Positions 36,694 to 46,082 of a DNA stretch of 64,000 nucleotides are shown in pieces (position 1 is the stretch's first letter; the number at the start of each line of letters is the position of its first letter). The DNA is from JARBAU01 sp040414675. Lineage in GTDB: Archaea > Thermoproteota > Nitrososphaeria > Nitrososphaerales > Nitrososphaeraceae. A program made the position numbers and the translations under genes. Location: positions 5,320 through 69,319 of the forward strand of contig JBEDUN010000061.1 of NCBI GenBank assembly GCA_040414675.1, in the 5' to 3' direction. A model generated the notes under the pieces. It did not search any database, was not told the origin of the DNA, and saw only the letters and a list, made by a program, of their open reading frames with translations.

Positions 36694-37328
36694 GAATGGA
36701 TGTTTTGTCACTGTGACTAGATATATTTTGTTGGTCATAGTTACTATTAAATTAGAACTATTTCTGCTTGATAACTTGAATAAAATGTATAGATATCTGG
36801 ATATTTACTCGTATTCAACAATCTGATGACAAGTAATGTGGATCAGTTTATGTTTGGATATTTGAAAAGCAAGAGTAAGACTTTTAAGATAGTTATCATT
36901 TCGTGGTTGAAATTATACAAATAGGGGGTAGATAGTTAAATTGTCAGTGTGAAATTGTATGACTATTGTATTAGTTTATTCATCATAGAAATATCATTTA
37001 ACAAGAAGCCTGGTATATACAAAATCATGTGTGAGATTAAGCTTCTGTGTTGAGATCTTAATCTTAATCCTTACATCGTATTTGTATTATAGTGATGTAT
37101 TTCGAATCTTTCACCATAAAAGAATAGTTGATTTGCCAGGCTAGGTTAGCAAAAAGTGAAATTTGGAGAACACAAGTTTAACATAGTTATTTCTTAATCT
37201 TGAAAACTAGATAAGACCTGAATCTAAATAGTAATATTTGAAACTATCTATGTATTCTGAAAGGGTATAGATCAAAAGTCCTTAGACATAGAGTTATATC
37301 TTAGATAAAGATATTTAGATTTGGTTAA
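36694..37328. other. Intergenic stretch without a recognised gene
   Basis: AT-rich spacer of about 630 bp. A TATA-like TTATATCTT lies near 37292 before the LLM gene. Nothing else is supported. Confidence 0.5.
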
Positions 37329-38285
37329 ATGAAATTCGGATTGCAACACCCCAATTTTAGTTTCGATTATAAAGATGGAGAGACAACCCAAATAGTTAAA
37401 TCCTTAAAAGATCTTATCTTGCTTGCTGAAGAAGTAGGCTTTGATTCCTTTTGGGTAATGGACCATTTTCATCAGATAAAGTTTGTGGGAAACCCCGATG
37501 AACCTATGCTTGAAAGTTGGACCACAATCGCTACCCTCGCAGGCGTGACTACGAAAATAAAACTTGGAACACTGGTAACAGGTATCGTATATAGACATCC
37601 AGCAATCCTGGCAAAAATCGGTGCGACTCTAGACGTCCTTAGTAAAGGAAGATTGTTTATGGGAATAGGGGCAGCATGGAATCAAGAAGAGTCCTTCGCA
37701 TACGGAATTCCTTTTCCCCCCACAAAAGAGAGATTGTTAAGACTTGAAGAAGTCATTCAGATTATTGTAAAGATGTGGGCCAAGTCTACGGCTACCTTCA
37801 ACGGAAAATTTTACCAGATAAGAGATGCTTATTGCAATCCTAAACCAATACAGAAACCTCACCCCCCAATTATGATAGGTGGAGGTGGGGAACGTAATAC
37901 CTTACGGATCGTAGCAAAGTACGCAAATGCGTGCAACCTGTTTGGCTCTATCGAGACAATAGAGAGAAAATTGAATGTATTAAAAGAACACTGTAACAAT
38001 GTTGGAAGGGACTATGATTCAATTCTGAAAACCAAATTGGGTATAGTTTTGATTGATAATGATAGAGACGTACTAAACAAAAAGTTGGGCGAACTATTTA
38101 AGGGAATGCCTAAAGAACAGGTTAGAGAATTTGTCATTTCTGGAACTCCAGAGGAGGTGTTGAGCGAAATAGAGTTGTTTGAAAATATTGGAATCGAGTA
38201 TTTCATAGTTAATCTAGATCCATCTAGTGAACAAACACAAGTTGAATTATTTGCAGATAAAATAATAAAAAAATCCGTTAATTAG
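37329..38285 (+). CDS. LLM-class flavin/F420-dependent oxidoreductase
   Basis: A 318-residue TIM-barrel oxidoreductase of the luciferase-like monooxygenase class. Hallmarks are MKFGLQHPNF, VGFDSFWVMDHFHQ, TTKIKLGTLVTGIVYRHPAI, LDVLSKGRLFMGIGAAWNQE and PPIMIGGGGERNTLRIVAKY. This subgroup in archaea usually uses coenzyme F420, which AOA make. The substrate is unknown. ATG 37329 gives the expected N-terminus. Confidence 0.9.
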   Translation: MKFGLQHPNFSFDYKDGETTQIVKSLKDLILLAEEVGFDSFWVMDHFHQIKFVGNPDEPMLESWTTIATLAGVTTKIKLGTLVTGIVYRHPAILAKIGATLDVLSKGRLFMGIGAAWNQEESFAYGIPFPPTKERLLRLEEVIQIIVKMWAKSTATFNGKFYQIRDAYCNPKPIQKPHPPIMIGGGGERNTLRIVAKYANACNLFGSIETIERKLNVLKEHCNNVGRDYDSILKTKLGIVLIDNDRDVLNKKLGELFKGMPKEQVREFVISGTPEEVLSEIELFENIGIEYFIVNLDPSSEQTQVELFADKIIKKSVN

Positions 38286-40069
38286 ATACTTGGTCCTGGC
38301 AAAGTATTATCATGAGACAAGATATAGTCTAGTAGATTTAATTTCAATAGTGGTCCCAAACTTCATTAATATGGTCGATTGAATAATTTCAGAAAGCTAA
38401 GCAAGAAGGACGACATGTCTCTTATTATTCACAAGAGATTCAGCCTGTATACCGAGCCCTTAAACAAAAGTCTAAGAGGTTGATCGCAAGCAAAATTACA
38501 GAAATAGTCATGGAGATGCTGCTGCATCTGACCAAGCTTTAGATAAATAGTCGAAAATATGCAGAGTTGTAGATACAAGACAGATCATGATTGTCTAACA
38601 AATACTAAAAATAATCAACGACTCAATTTCTAGGAGTATAACTGAGATAAGGTTGAACTAGTGATTGTCCAGCTAGTTGGTTATAAAATGTTTAACCCTA
38701 TAATTAAGAAAAAATTACTCATCTTGACAAAATTTCACTGTTTTGATTGATTCATTGATAGAAATTGCTAATTTGTGAACAATGAACAATGAATTGGGTT
38801 AAAATGCGAAAATAGCACTTGATCGCTTTTTTTGTCCATTTCTCATATAGATCATATATCTCGAATAGAGATCATAAGATGTTATTAATTTATTTCGAAT
38901 AACTATATAATCTTATGAGTCACACATGAACCTACTGTCATTCAACAATATGGTTGGCTGGAAACCCCGGTAGCACATTTGTCAAAAATTGATGACACAT
39001 GTTCATCCGTGCAAATTGCTTTGGGGCCACACCATCAACCAACACACTCTTTTAGTAAATATTTTTTTTATTTTCTGTAGTACTTGTATTGATACAATGA
39101 ATAATAATTTAGTAGTTAACTGTAGTTAACTGCTCCTTTAGCATTTATTTATACATTATAAAAGTTACTGACCCCATTATCTCAATAAGTTTCTAGCATC
39201 TGCGAGTAATACTAAAAACATTCTTCCATGACGTTATTTGTTTTTTGTTAATATATCGGTCGACCAAATTTGCTAGAATACATTTCTTTATTTACTACGA
39301 ATTAGAAGATATTACAAGTATGGAATGGTTGGTTTGTTTTTCTCTTCCTTGCTTGAGTGATTTGTCTCTATCATAGCATTATATCTTTGTCAAACTTTTG
39401 CCAGTTTCTAAATGATCTGTCCAGTCATTGGAATGAATATTAAAAGACACTTAATTTGAATTATCTGCTTCTTGAAGTTGGTCTGGATTATAGATCACAT
39501 CTAATACCATGCACAGGACCAGGTTTGGTCGAGGCAGTAACATGTAATTCGACAGATTTAACAGTATAAGAATAATTCTATATGATGTTTTTTGTTACTC
39601 TACAATAGTTGTATATACTTGTTTTTCATCGAAGCCATCAAAATTCGCCTCAATTTGACAAACAATTGTCACAATTAGTAATCCGATTGCTAATACGCCC
39701 AGGATCTGAGCAATAAACCAGATTAGGCCTTACTTCAAGTAATCTACCGTAATCACCATACCATGTGATGGGATAAGCGATGATTTGACCTTGGGTTTAG
39801 TGTGGAAAACAAAAAAAGTAGCATCAATTGGAACCCAGACAAATTAACAATTAGTCTTGCAGTGGTAAGATTCAATTTTACATTCAAGTGAACGTCCACA
39901 ATAAATAATAATACAGATAAATAATACAGATTTAGATGGAGTTAGCTTAGCGAGAGGTAGTACATATGACGTAATGGCATCAACCATGAAATCGGAAATC
40001 ACGTGATTGCAAAGTTATTCGTCCAGAACATATCAGATAGTGCGTTATGAACCGTTCAAATACTATCTT
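38286..40069. other. Long intergenic region (1.8 kb) with gene-scrap signals
   Basis: The longest gap in the window. No intact gene is seen. On the minus strand 38955-39050 is open and reads VDGVAPKQFARMNMCHQFL, TNVLPGFPANHIVE; at 39650-39740 a minus-strand stretch reads WFIAQILGVLAIGLLIVTIV, a likely membrane helix. Both lack starts and are probably remains of lost genes. 38930-39055 is also locally G+C-rich. No tRNA-like fold was found. Confidence 0.35.
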
Positions 40070-40531
40070 TTAGCCAATTTTGCTTATTAATTCTCGTGCT
40101 TCAGGTTGGGGGAAAATCTCTATCAGCCCTCTTGGGACCTTGTCCTCGAATATTACATCAGAATACCATTTAGAACCGAAGGCTGTCAATTGCATCAAGA
40201 TTGGCAACGTATCCTTGCCCTTCTGTGTAAGTCTCCATATTACCATACTCGGGGATCTACTTTCCTGCTCACATTCGATAAAATTTTCTTCTTCTAGCTC
40301 CTTTAAACGCATTGAAAGAACCCTTGGAGTGAGACCTGAAATTGATTCCAGCAATCGATTGAAACGTGCAATTCTACGAAAGCCGATATCTCTAATTATC
40401 AAAATCGTCCATTTTTTACCTAGCACTCCCAGAGTAGTTCGAATTGGACATTTGATGAATCTTACCTTGGGTGTAATGATCCAATTGTTTTCATAGGTTG
40501 ATGTATCCTCTTGACGTTTTATGGATTGCAA
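40070..40531 (-). CDS. HxlR-family winged-helix transcriptional regulator
   Basis: A 153-residue regulator. The HxlR signature CPIRTTLGVLGKKWTILIIR begins at about residue 28, followed by RFNRLLESISGLTPRVLSMR (recognition helix region) and LKELEEENFIECEQES, then WRLTQKGKDTLPIL of the wing. Such proteins sense aldehydes or redox signals, often through the first Cys (here Cys28). It starts with TTG. It is divergent from the small frame at 40589 and the VOC gene and probably controls them from the shared promoter. Confidence 0.9.
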   Translation of the reverse strand: MQSIKRQEDTSTYENNWIITPKVRFIKCPIRTTLGVLGKKWTILIIRDIGFRRIARFNRLLESISGLTPRVLSMRLKELEEENFIECEQESRSPSMVIWRLTQKGKDTLPILMQLTAFGSKWYSDVIFEDKVPRGLIEIFPQPEARELISKIG

Positions 40532-40556
40532 TCGCTATACTTTTGATCCCTTGCAT

Positions 40557-40582
40557 ACTTATAAACTATATTTTATATACTG
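40557..40582. promoter_or_regulatory. Shared divergent promoter
   Basis: CTTATAAAC (40558-40566) is 27 bp before the plus-strand ATG at 40589 and about 31 bp before the HxlR start on the minus strand. A second element, TTTTATATAC, follows at 40571-40580. The divergent genes are only 57 bp apart, so one regulator bound here would affect both. Confidence 0.45.
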
Positions 40583-40588
40583 TTACGC

Positions 40589-40844
40589 ATGAGCAAGTCA
40601 GACACAGGGAAAGTGCAAAAGGAGAACGTTGATAGTAAAGTCCTGTCCTCTATTTACGCGGTTCTGAATAAGAATCAAAACAGTATCAATCAGTCAGGTA
40701 AACAACCCTCCTGGTTAATTAAAGTGCAGCATGTGTTATGTCTTGAGGTTCGTCAACAAAATAGCGGAGATCAATGGAGATATAGGATTGCCAACTAATT
40801 CAATACTAGGTCTATATGGGCCGTTAGGAGTGGATAATAATTAA
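40589..40844 (+). pseudogene. Small unknown frame coupled to the VOC gene, probably frameshifted
   Basis: ATG 40589 lies 27 bp after a TATA box and opens a 69-residue frame (MSKSDTGKVQKENVDSKVLS) that stops at 40798. Another frame over the same DNA reads RFVNKIAEINGDIGLPTNSI, then LGLYGPLGVDNN, and its TAA (40842-40844) overlaps the ATG of the VOC gene as TAATG. The second part looks more protein-like than the end of the first. One extra or two missing bases between 40700 and 40760 would join them into a protein of about 84 residues coupled to the VOC gene. Family unknown. Confidence 0.4.
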
Positions 40845-41254
40845 TGCCTACAATAGTACATTTCGAAATTCCTGCTGACGATATCGAAAGAACTAAAAAA
40901 TTCTATTCCGAACTGTTCGGGTGGAAAATAGAAAAATGGTTAAGCCAAAATGGTGAAAGTCAGCTTACCTCTGCTGCTGGCAAACCAATGGATTATTGGA
41001 TAGTCACAACAACTGATAGTAAAGGAAATAATGGGTTAAGTGGTGGGATAATGAAACGTCAAATGCCTGAACATCACGTAACTAATTACATAGGTGTGAA
41101 TTCTGTGGAAGAATATTCATCAAAGGTGGTAGAATGTGGAGGTAAGTTAGTTGCATCTAAAAAGGCAGTCCCAGGTATGGGTTATTTTGCACTATGTCAA
41201 GATACCGAGCATAATGCATTTGCAATATGGGAAGTTGATGAGAATGCCAGATAA
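40844..41254 (+). CDS. VOC-family (glyoxalase/dioxygenase-like) protein
   Basis: A 136-residue protein with the paired beta-alpha-beta-beta-beta modules of the vicinal oxygen chelate fold: VHFEIPADDIERTKKFYSEL with FGWKIEKW, then NYIGVNSVEEYSSKVVECGG and PGMGYFALCQDTEHNAFAIW. This is the subgroup near antibiotic-resistance and CFP32-like proteins. The metal-binding His and Glu positions are only partly present (HFEIP, AIWE). The ATG overlaps the preceding stop. The divergent HxlR gene is a likely regulator. Confidence 0.88.
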   Translation: MPTIVHFEIPADDIERTKKFYSELFGWKIEKWLSQNGESQLTSAAGKPMDYWIVTTTDSKGNNGLSGGIMKRQMPEHHVTNYIGVNSVEEYSSKVVECGGKLVASKKAVPGMGYFALCQDTEHNAFAIWEVDENAR

Positions 41255-41534
41255 CTGCATTCTCTCTTGTTCTTTTACAAATTACAGCAATTAGTAAAAT
41301 TACAAACACTTATCCTATAGAAATAATCATCATAGTCAGATCTCTGACTCTGGAACACGTGACTATAGCCTTACTATAGTTGGAACATATCTCAAAAGCT
41401 TTAATAATGATTGAAATACTTTCACCAAATACAAAATTCTTTTGTCACATTCTAGGGTCATGGCAGCAAATTATCTAGATGACTAGATCTAGCCGTCAGC
41501 AACCTTTACCTAGATCATACAGTTAGAAAGGATT

Positions 41535-41951
41535 GTGACGGATGAGAACAGAGAACGTGCAGATAATCTGCAGCGATCCCAAGGCCACTTGGCTAACGAA
41601 CGAACTTTTTTATCCTGGTTGAGAACTTGTGTAGCACTTATCGCTCTCGGTTTTGTACTTGCCAGATTCGGTTTTTTTCTAGAACAATTTGGATTTATTG
41701 TTAAAAATGGCCAGAGTAATCGTCTACTTGACGCACAAACAGGACATTTTCAATCTACCTTTCTTGGGATCTGTGTAGTAATTCTTGGCATATTACTAAT
41801 AATATTTGCATTAAGAAATTATCGTTTAACAACAAAGGCCATCGAAAAAGGGGAGTTTAGTCCTAAGAATTTTGGTATTTATGCCGCGTGTATTTCGATA
41901 GTCGTACTAAGTTTTGCAATAGTTATATACTTATTAGGTTTTATAATCTAG
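41535..41951 (+). CDS. DUF202 (YidH-like) membrane protein
   Basis: A 138-residue inner-membrane protein of the DUF202 family: the signature LANERTFLSWLRTCVALIAL leads into the first helix, followed by helices at about residues 72-92 and 115-137. It starts with GTG. Function in the family is not established. In the gap before it, ACTATAG and CTATAGT form a small inverted repeat at 41362-41380. Confidence 0.85.
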   Translation: MTDENRERADNLQRSQGHLANERTFLSWLRTCVALIALGFVLARFGFFLEQFGFIVKNGQSNRLLDAQTGHFQSTFLGICVVILGILLIIFALRNYRLTTKAIEKGEFSPKNFGIYAACISIVVLSFAIVIYLLGFII

Positions 41952-42539
41952 TCACGATTAATATATCGCATGCAGATCTTCCAGTATAATTATATTGTAC
42001 ATCATGGTAATCTAAAATTCAGTCTTCGCCATTTAGAGATAAAAATTATCAGTTACTGGAGCCATATTGAATGACATTAACGTACTGTCAGTATCCGAAA
42101 TTAGTATTATGACATTAGTATGTATAGGGCAGGTCATATTAGGAGTAAGACTCCATACTCACCATAGATTTCTGAAATTTTAGATAGAGACGAGTACCAT
42201 TGAAAGATAACAAGATCCGTTCAGTTCAATATTAGTTAAATTAGAAAGTAGTAAAGTATTGTATTGGATAAATGACTAGCAGAATCGAATCACATTTATG
42301 AACATGTTGAGTTCATATAGGCTTCTAATTGGAACATACAATTTAGATAGTAATTTCTAAATTTAATGGAAAATTTAGATAAACGGTTTGATATTTGTTA
42401 TTTGTACTACTTCTGACGATATTAGTTTGATTTTTCTGTTTCCTACAAATATGATTTAACAACATAACCTGAACAAGGAGTAACAAAATGTTGAGTAAAT
42501 CACTTAAATCACATAAGATGAAAATCGAAAAAGAAAACA
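41952..42539. other. Intergenic stretch without a recognised gene
   Basis: AT-rich, about 590 bp. An ATG frame at 42489 overlaps the next gene in another phase and is taken as chance. Nothing else is supported. Confidence 0.5.
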
Positions 42540-42911
42540 ATGGAAAAAACAAAAACGATATCAATTGTTATTGCCTCGATCGCATTGGCATTATCTGTAT
42601 CATCGATTGGTTTCACAAGCCATGTATTTGCACAGAAAGATGACAACAATGGTAATAGTGGAAGTGGTAGCAGTAGTGGAAGTGGTAGCAGTAGTGGAAG
42701 TAGTTCAAGCAAAGGCGATTATGACAAATTCCAGAGTTGCCTGTCTGATGCGTCAAATGATGGCTCTGCAACCAAACAACAAATAAGAGATTGCTTTGAT
42801 TCTACATACGGAGGCGGAAGCGGCGGAAGCAGCGATGCTAGTGACAATTCTGGCGACAGCAGCGGTTCAGGTAGTGGTCCTGACGACAGCAACAACAATA
42901 ACGGCGAATAA
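42540..42911 (+). CDS. Small secreted Gly/Ser-rich protein with one disulfide pair
   Basis: A 123-residue exported protein. The signal peptide (about residues 7-31, ending FAQK) is followed by a Gly/Ser repeat tract coded by a tandem 18-bp unit (AGTGGAAGTGGTAGCAGT, about 42658-42705), a short conserved core DYDKFQSCLSDASNDGS and KQQIRDCFDSTYGG with two Cys, and a Gly/Ser/Asp tail. The two-Cys core is the likely folded part. Function unknown. A strong terminator-like hairpin follows the gene. Confidence 0.7.
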   Translation: MEKTKTISIVIASIALALSVSSIGFTSHVFAQKDDNNGNSGSGSSSGSGSSSGSSSSKGDYDKFQSCLSDASNDGSATKQQIRDCFDSTYGGGSGGSSDASDNSGDSSGSGSGPDDSNNNNGE

Positions 42912-42927
42912 CTAAGATAACAAGCAT

Positions 42928-42961
42928 TTGAAAGCACATCTCGGTGTGCTTTCAACTTTTT
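42928..42961 (+). terminator. Hairpin terminator after the secreted protein gene
   Basis: TTGAAAGCACA (42928-42938) pairs perfectly over 11 bp with TGTGCTTTCAA (42945-42955) around TCTCGG, followed by CTTTTT. This is an intrinsic-terminator-like structure 17 bp after the stop. Confidence 0.75.
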
Positions 42962-43253
42962 ATAAGACCTAAATTATCATATTACCCACAATTTGATTGA
43001 ATTTGATGTCTACACTTTGTTGCATATTGCCAATCAATATATTTACCGACTTATCGATCCATAAGTAGAAAATTTAGAAGACAATTGGTTAATATAGAAT
43101 ATTTGAAAACTATAAATGGCATAATGGTTTTCCAATCGAATTCTCGGATCACGATGGCTATCTGACTTAGTAACATGCATGAGTATTGAAGTCAATGATA
43201 GTATTAATTTTAAACCATGGAAAGTGGGCTTGCTTAATAGATATGCATAGTTG

Positions 43254-43281
43254 ACCGATGCACGGCTCGGCCGTGTACGGT
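43254..43281. other. GC-rich hairpin in an AT-rich gap
   Basis: CACGGC (43261-43266) pairs with GCCGTG (43270-43275) around TCG, and ACCG (43254) with CGGT (43278-43281) extends the stem imperfectly. No T run follows. It could be a structured RNA or a protein site. The remaining DNA of 42962-43408 shows no gene. Confidence 0.4.
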
Positions 43282-43408
43282 ATCATATCGACCTAATTTT
43301 AGTCTTAGTACAAGTCACATTGGGACTAGTATGGAACGATTCAATTCAAAAATAACCTACAATCAAATGTCATAAATAAAGCATTCATCATAACAGATAT
43401 TTGCGACT

Positions 43409-43546
43409 ATGACTAGTTGTAAGCATTGGGGATGTAATAAAGTTAATAATACCTGTATTGGATGTGGGTCGGTAATATGCCCAAATTGTCTGCAAGAACC
43501 TAACAAATGTGAATGTGATAATAAAGAAGAATGCTGTGTTTACTAG
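43409..43546 (+). CDS. Tiny Cys-rich (ten-Cys) zinc-finger-like protein
   Basis: ATG 43409 to TAG 43544-43546 encodes 45 residues with ten Cys: CKHWGC, CIGCG, CPNC, CEC and CC. The CxxC pairs at 16-19 and 24-27 (CIGCGSVICPNC) look like zinc knuckles. A frame this short keeping so many Cys is unlikely by chance. It overlaps a minus-strand frame of poor composition, which I reject. Family not recognised. Confidence 0.55.
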   Translation: MTSCKHWGCNKVNNTCIGCGSVICPNCLQEPNKCECDNKEECCVY

Positions 43547-43959
43547 ATAAAAAAAGAAACGATATAGCAAATATAATCGCATTTGGACCCTGGGCAGACT
43601 CTGAGAGCTCGAGTGGATCGACTGATGCGTTGCCCCAGACTCCAATTATTTAGAAATCTAACAGGAACATTTCATGCGATAAAGAGAAGAAAGTAAATAC
43701 TCTGCTAAATTGGTAATTATTTCCATTCCCAGAGATTTTCAGAGAGAACCACTACAGTACTATAGTTATTTAGGGATTTCGATCAATTCGCAAAAAGTAT
43801 CGTTAGTTGTGTAAAGTGTTTATTTGTTGATTTCGAGTATATGATCTAGTCTCAAGTGCAGTTTCATGGACATACTCCGTTCCATATAAGTTGACATTTG
43901 TTATGCCTTTCTTACACCCGTGATATGATATATGTAGAAAAATAGTGGTCTCCAGTCTA
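43547..43959. other. Intergenic stretch without a recognised gene
   Basis: A minus-strand frame overlaps part of it, but I find it unconvincing. Nothing else is supported. Confidence 0.4.
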
Positions 43960-44175
43960 TTATCTAAGGTGTATTCTTGAACCAGTATCATTTGACCCCA
44001 TTCCCCCAATGCAAATATCATATTGCGTAGTATTCTCAGGAAGGTATTTACTGGCACATGTCTGCCGCTGTTGGAAAGTGCTTGCGTGCGCTGCATTGGT
44101 ATAAGATAAGCTTCCTATTAGAATTCCTGTAATTGTTCCTACGGTTATCAATACCATAAAGATATTTTTGTTCAT
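43960..44175 (-). CDS. Small secreted protein with two to three Cys (71 aa)
   Basis: A 71-residue protein with a clear signal peptide (MNKNIFMVLITVGTITGILI through residue about 30, ending AAHAS) and a mature part RQTCASKYLPENTTQYDICI followed by GGMGSNDTG. The TCA...YD.CI.GM spacing recurs in small secreted proteins of AOA. The frame overlapping it in another phase (43803-44096) lacks such features. Function unknown. Confidence 0.6.
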   Translation of the reverse strand: MNKNIFMVLITVGTITGILIGSLSYTNAAHASTFQQRQTCASKYLPENTTQYDICIGGMGSNDTGSRIHLR

Positions 44176-44402
44176 TATGTTAATGCTTATAGAAAGTCAT
44201 AATTTAAGATTACTATAATAACAATGGCTTAACTCAAGAGGATCATAGTAAAGAAGATTTCAAATCTATAAAATATAGGAGAACATAGGTATTCTACACC
44301 CTCAAAATATCTCATAATATTCTGTATAAAAATGATTAAAGCATATGGTATAACGAAACTCTAAATTATTGTCAAAGAAGGATAGAATTTCTAAAATGTG
44401 AT

Positions 44403-46082
44403 CTATCTTGGACTAGTTACAGCTCCCTCAGCCGCAGAGCCTACCAGCGAAGCATATTTGGCAAGTACTCCTTTTGTATAATGGGGATTTATTGGCTTCC
44501 ACTCTTTCTTTCTTTCTGTTAGCTCCGTCTCTGAAACTAGTAGATCTATCTTTCCCTCCGCGACATCTATAACTATTTGATCGTCATCTTTAACTAGAGC
44601 TATAGGACCGCCTATCATCGCCTCTGGTGCAACATGGCCTATCATTAATCCTCTTGTAATACCGGAAAATCTCCCATCGGTAATCAATGCTACTTTATCG
44701 TCTATTCCTTGACCCACTAGAACTGCCGTGACAGATAGCATTTCTCTCATACCGGGTCCTCCTTTTGGACCTTCATATCGGATTACTAAAACAGTTCCTT
44801 CGTCTATACCCCTTTTTGCAGCATCAAAAGCTTCTTCCTCGGAATCAAAAGTTCTCGCTTTACCATAAAATCTTGTTGACTTTATACTAGCGATTTTGAC
44901 AACAGCTCCATCGGGAGCCAAAGAACCTTTTAGAATTCTAAGTGCTCCTTCCTTATCAATAGGATTGTCTATTGGTCTTATAATTTTGATTATCTCGTTT
45001 TGGGGAACAATATCTAGCTTCATTAATTCAAGACTTTTCTTCATTGACTTTCCTGTGACTGTCATAACATCACCATCAATCAAGTTCATTTTTAGCAGAT
45101 TATTTAGAATCACAGGGACTCCGCCTATATTGTTTAGATCAAACATTGTATATGGACCACCGGGTAGTAAATTACCTATGTGTGGTGTTCGCTTTTGTAT
45201 TCTTTCAAAATCTGTATAATCTAGTTTAACACCGATTTCTCTAGCAATTGCCAAGAGATGAAGAACTGAATTTGTAGAACCACCCGCAGCATTTACAAAT
45301 GTGATTGCATTTTCAAATGCTTCAAATGTTAGAATGTCCTTTGGACATATATTATTTTCAATCAAGTTCATAAATGCCTCTCCAGATTCAAAACACACTT
45401 GTTTCTTTCTTTCACTCTCCGCAGGCGGAGAAGCGCTTCCAAGCAATGACATTCCAATAGCTTCTCCTATTGATCCCATAGTACAAGCTGTATACATTCC
45501 AGCACAACTGCCTGGACTGTGGCATGCAACATGGTCCAGGCTGGTTAGTTGTTCCAAACTTAGTTTTCCTGCCTCGTATGTTCCTACTCCTTCAAATACG
45601 TCTTGAATTGTTACTTTCTTTCCGTTCCAGTTTCCAGGCATCATCGCTCCCCCGAATACAAATATAGATGGTAAGTTTAGGCGAGCCATTGCCATTAATG
45701 TCCCCGGATTACTTTTATCACATCCAGCAATACCTACGAGTCCATCATATTGATGGGCTCTCATCATTAGTTCTATGGAATCGGCAATTATCTCTCGGCT
45801 TACGAGAGATGACTTCATTCCTTCATGACCCATTGAAATAACATCAGATACAGAGATAGTTGTAAACTCTCTTGGTGTACATCCAACATTCCTTAAACCT
45901 TCTTTAGCATAATTTGCAAGGTCTCCAAGATGAATATTGCAAGGTGTGGCCTCATTATGTACTGATGATACTCCTATCAATGGTCTGGTTAGGTCATCGT
46001 CAGTAAGTCCCATTGCATGGTAATGTGCCCTATTCGGTGACCTGTATGGTCCTTCTATAGTTTTTCTACTTTGAAGTTTCAA
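44403..46082 (-). CDS. ilvD: Dihydroxy-acid dehydratase
   Basis: Converts 2,3-dihydroxy-isovalerate or -methylvalerate to the 2-keto acids in valine and isoleucine synthesis (and supplies pantothenate). The 559 residues match the usual length. The three iron-sulfur Cys are Cys48 (TPCNIH), Cys121 (GCDKSNPGT) and Cys193 (GSCAGMYTA). Other motifs are RSPNRAHYHAMG, GGSTNSVLHLL, PDGAVVKIA, PKGGPGMREML and TDGRFSG(I)TRG. The gene stands alone; other ilv genes are not in the window. ATG 46082 is the natural start. Confidence 0.97.
   Translation of the reverse strand: MKLQSRKTIEGPYRSPNRAHYHAMGLTDDDLTRPLIGVSSVHNEATPCNIHLGDLANYAKEGLRNVGCTPREFTTISVSDVISMGHEGMKSSLVSREIIADSIELMMRAHQYDGLVGIAGCDKSNPGTLMAMARLNLPSIFVFGGAMMPGNWNGKKVTIQDVFEGVGTYEAGKLSLEQLTSLDHVACHSPGSCAGMYTACTMGSIGEAIGMSLLGSASPPAESERKKQVCFESGEAFMNLIENNICPKDILTFEAFENAITFVNAAGGSTNSVLHLLAIAREIGVKLDYTDFERIQKRTPHIGNLLPGGPYTMFDLNNIGGVPVILNNLLKMNLIDGDVMTVTGKSMKKSLELMKLDIVPQNEIIKIIRPIDNPIDKEGALRILKGSLAPDGAVVKIASIKSTRFYGKARTFDSEEEAFDAAKRGIDEGTVLVIRYEGPKGGPGMREMLSVTAVLVGQGIDDKVALITDGRFSGITRGLMIGHVAPEAMIGGPIALVKDDDQIVIDVAEGKIDLLVSETELTERKKEWKPINPHYTKGVLAKYASLVGSAAEGAVTSPR

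Noticed and set aside
38930..39055. Structured RNA in the 1.8-kb gap
   Set aside because: Pairing is imperfect and the minus strand is open and protein-like there, so a gene scrap is at least as likely.
42658..42705. 18-bp tandem repeat as a regulatory element
   Set aside because: It lies inside a coding region and simply encodes the Gly/Ser linker.
43388..43645. Minus-strand frame of 85 codons with a hydrophobic centre
   Set aside because: Antisense to the ten-Cys protein at 43409-43546; its hydrophobicity mirrors the opposite strand.
43803..44096. Minus-strand frame of 97 codons
   Set aside because: It overlaps the small secreted protein in another phase, has no signal peptide and no family-like motif.
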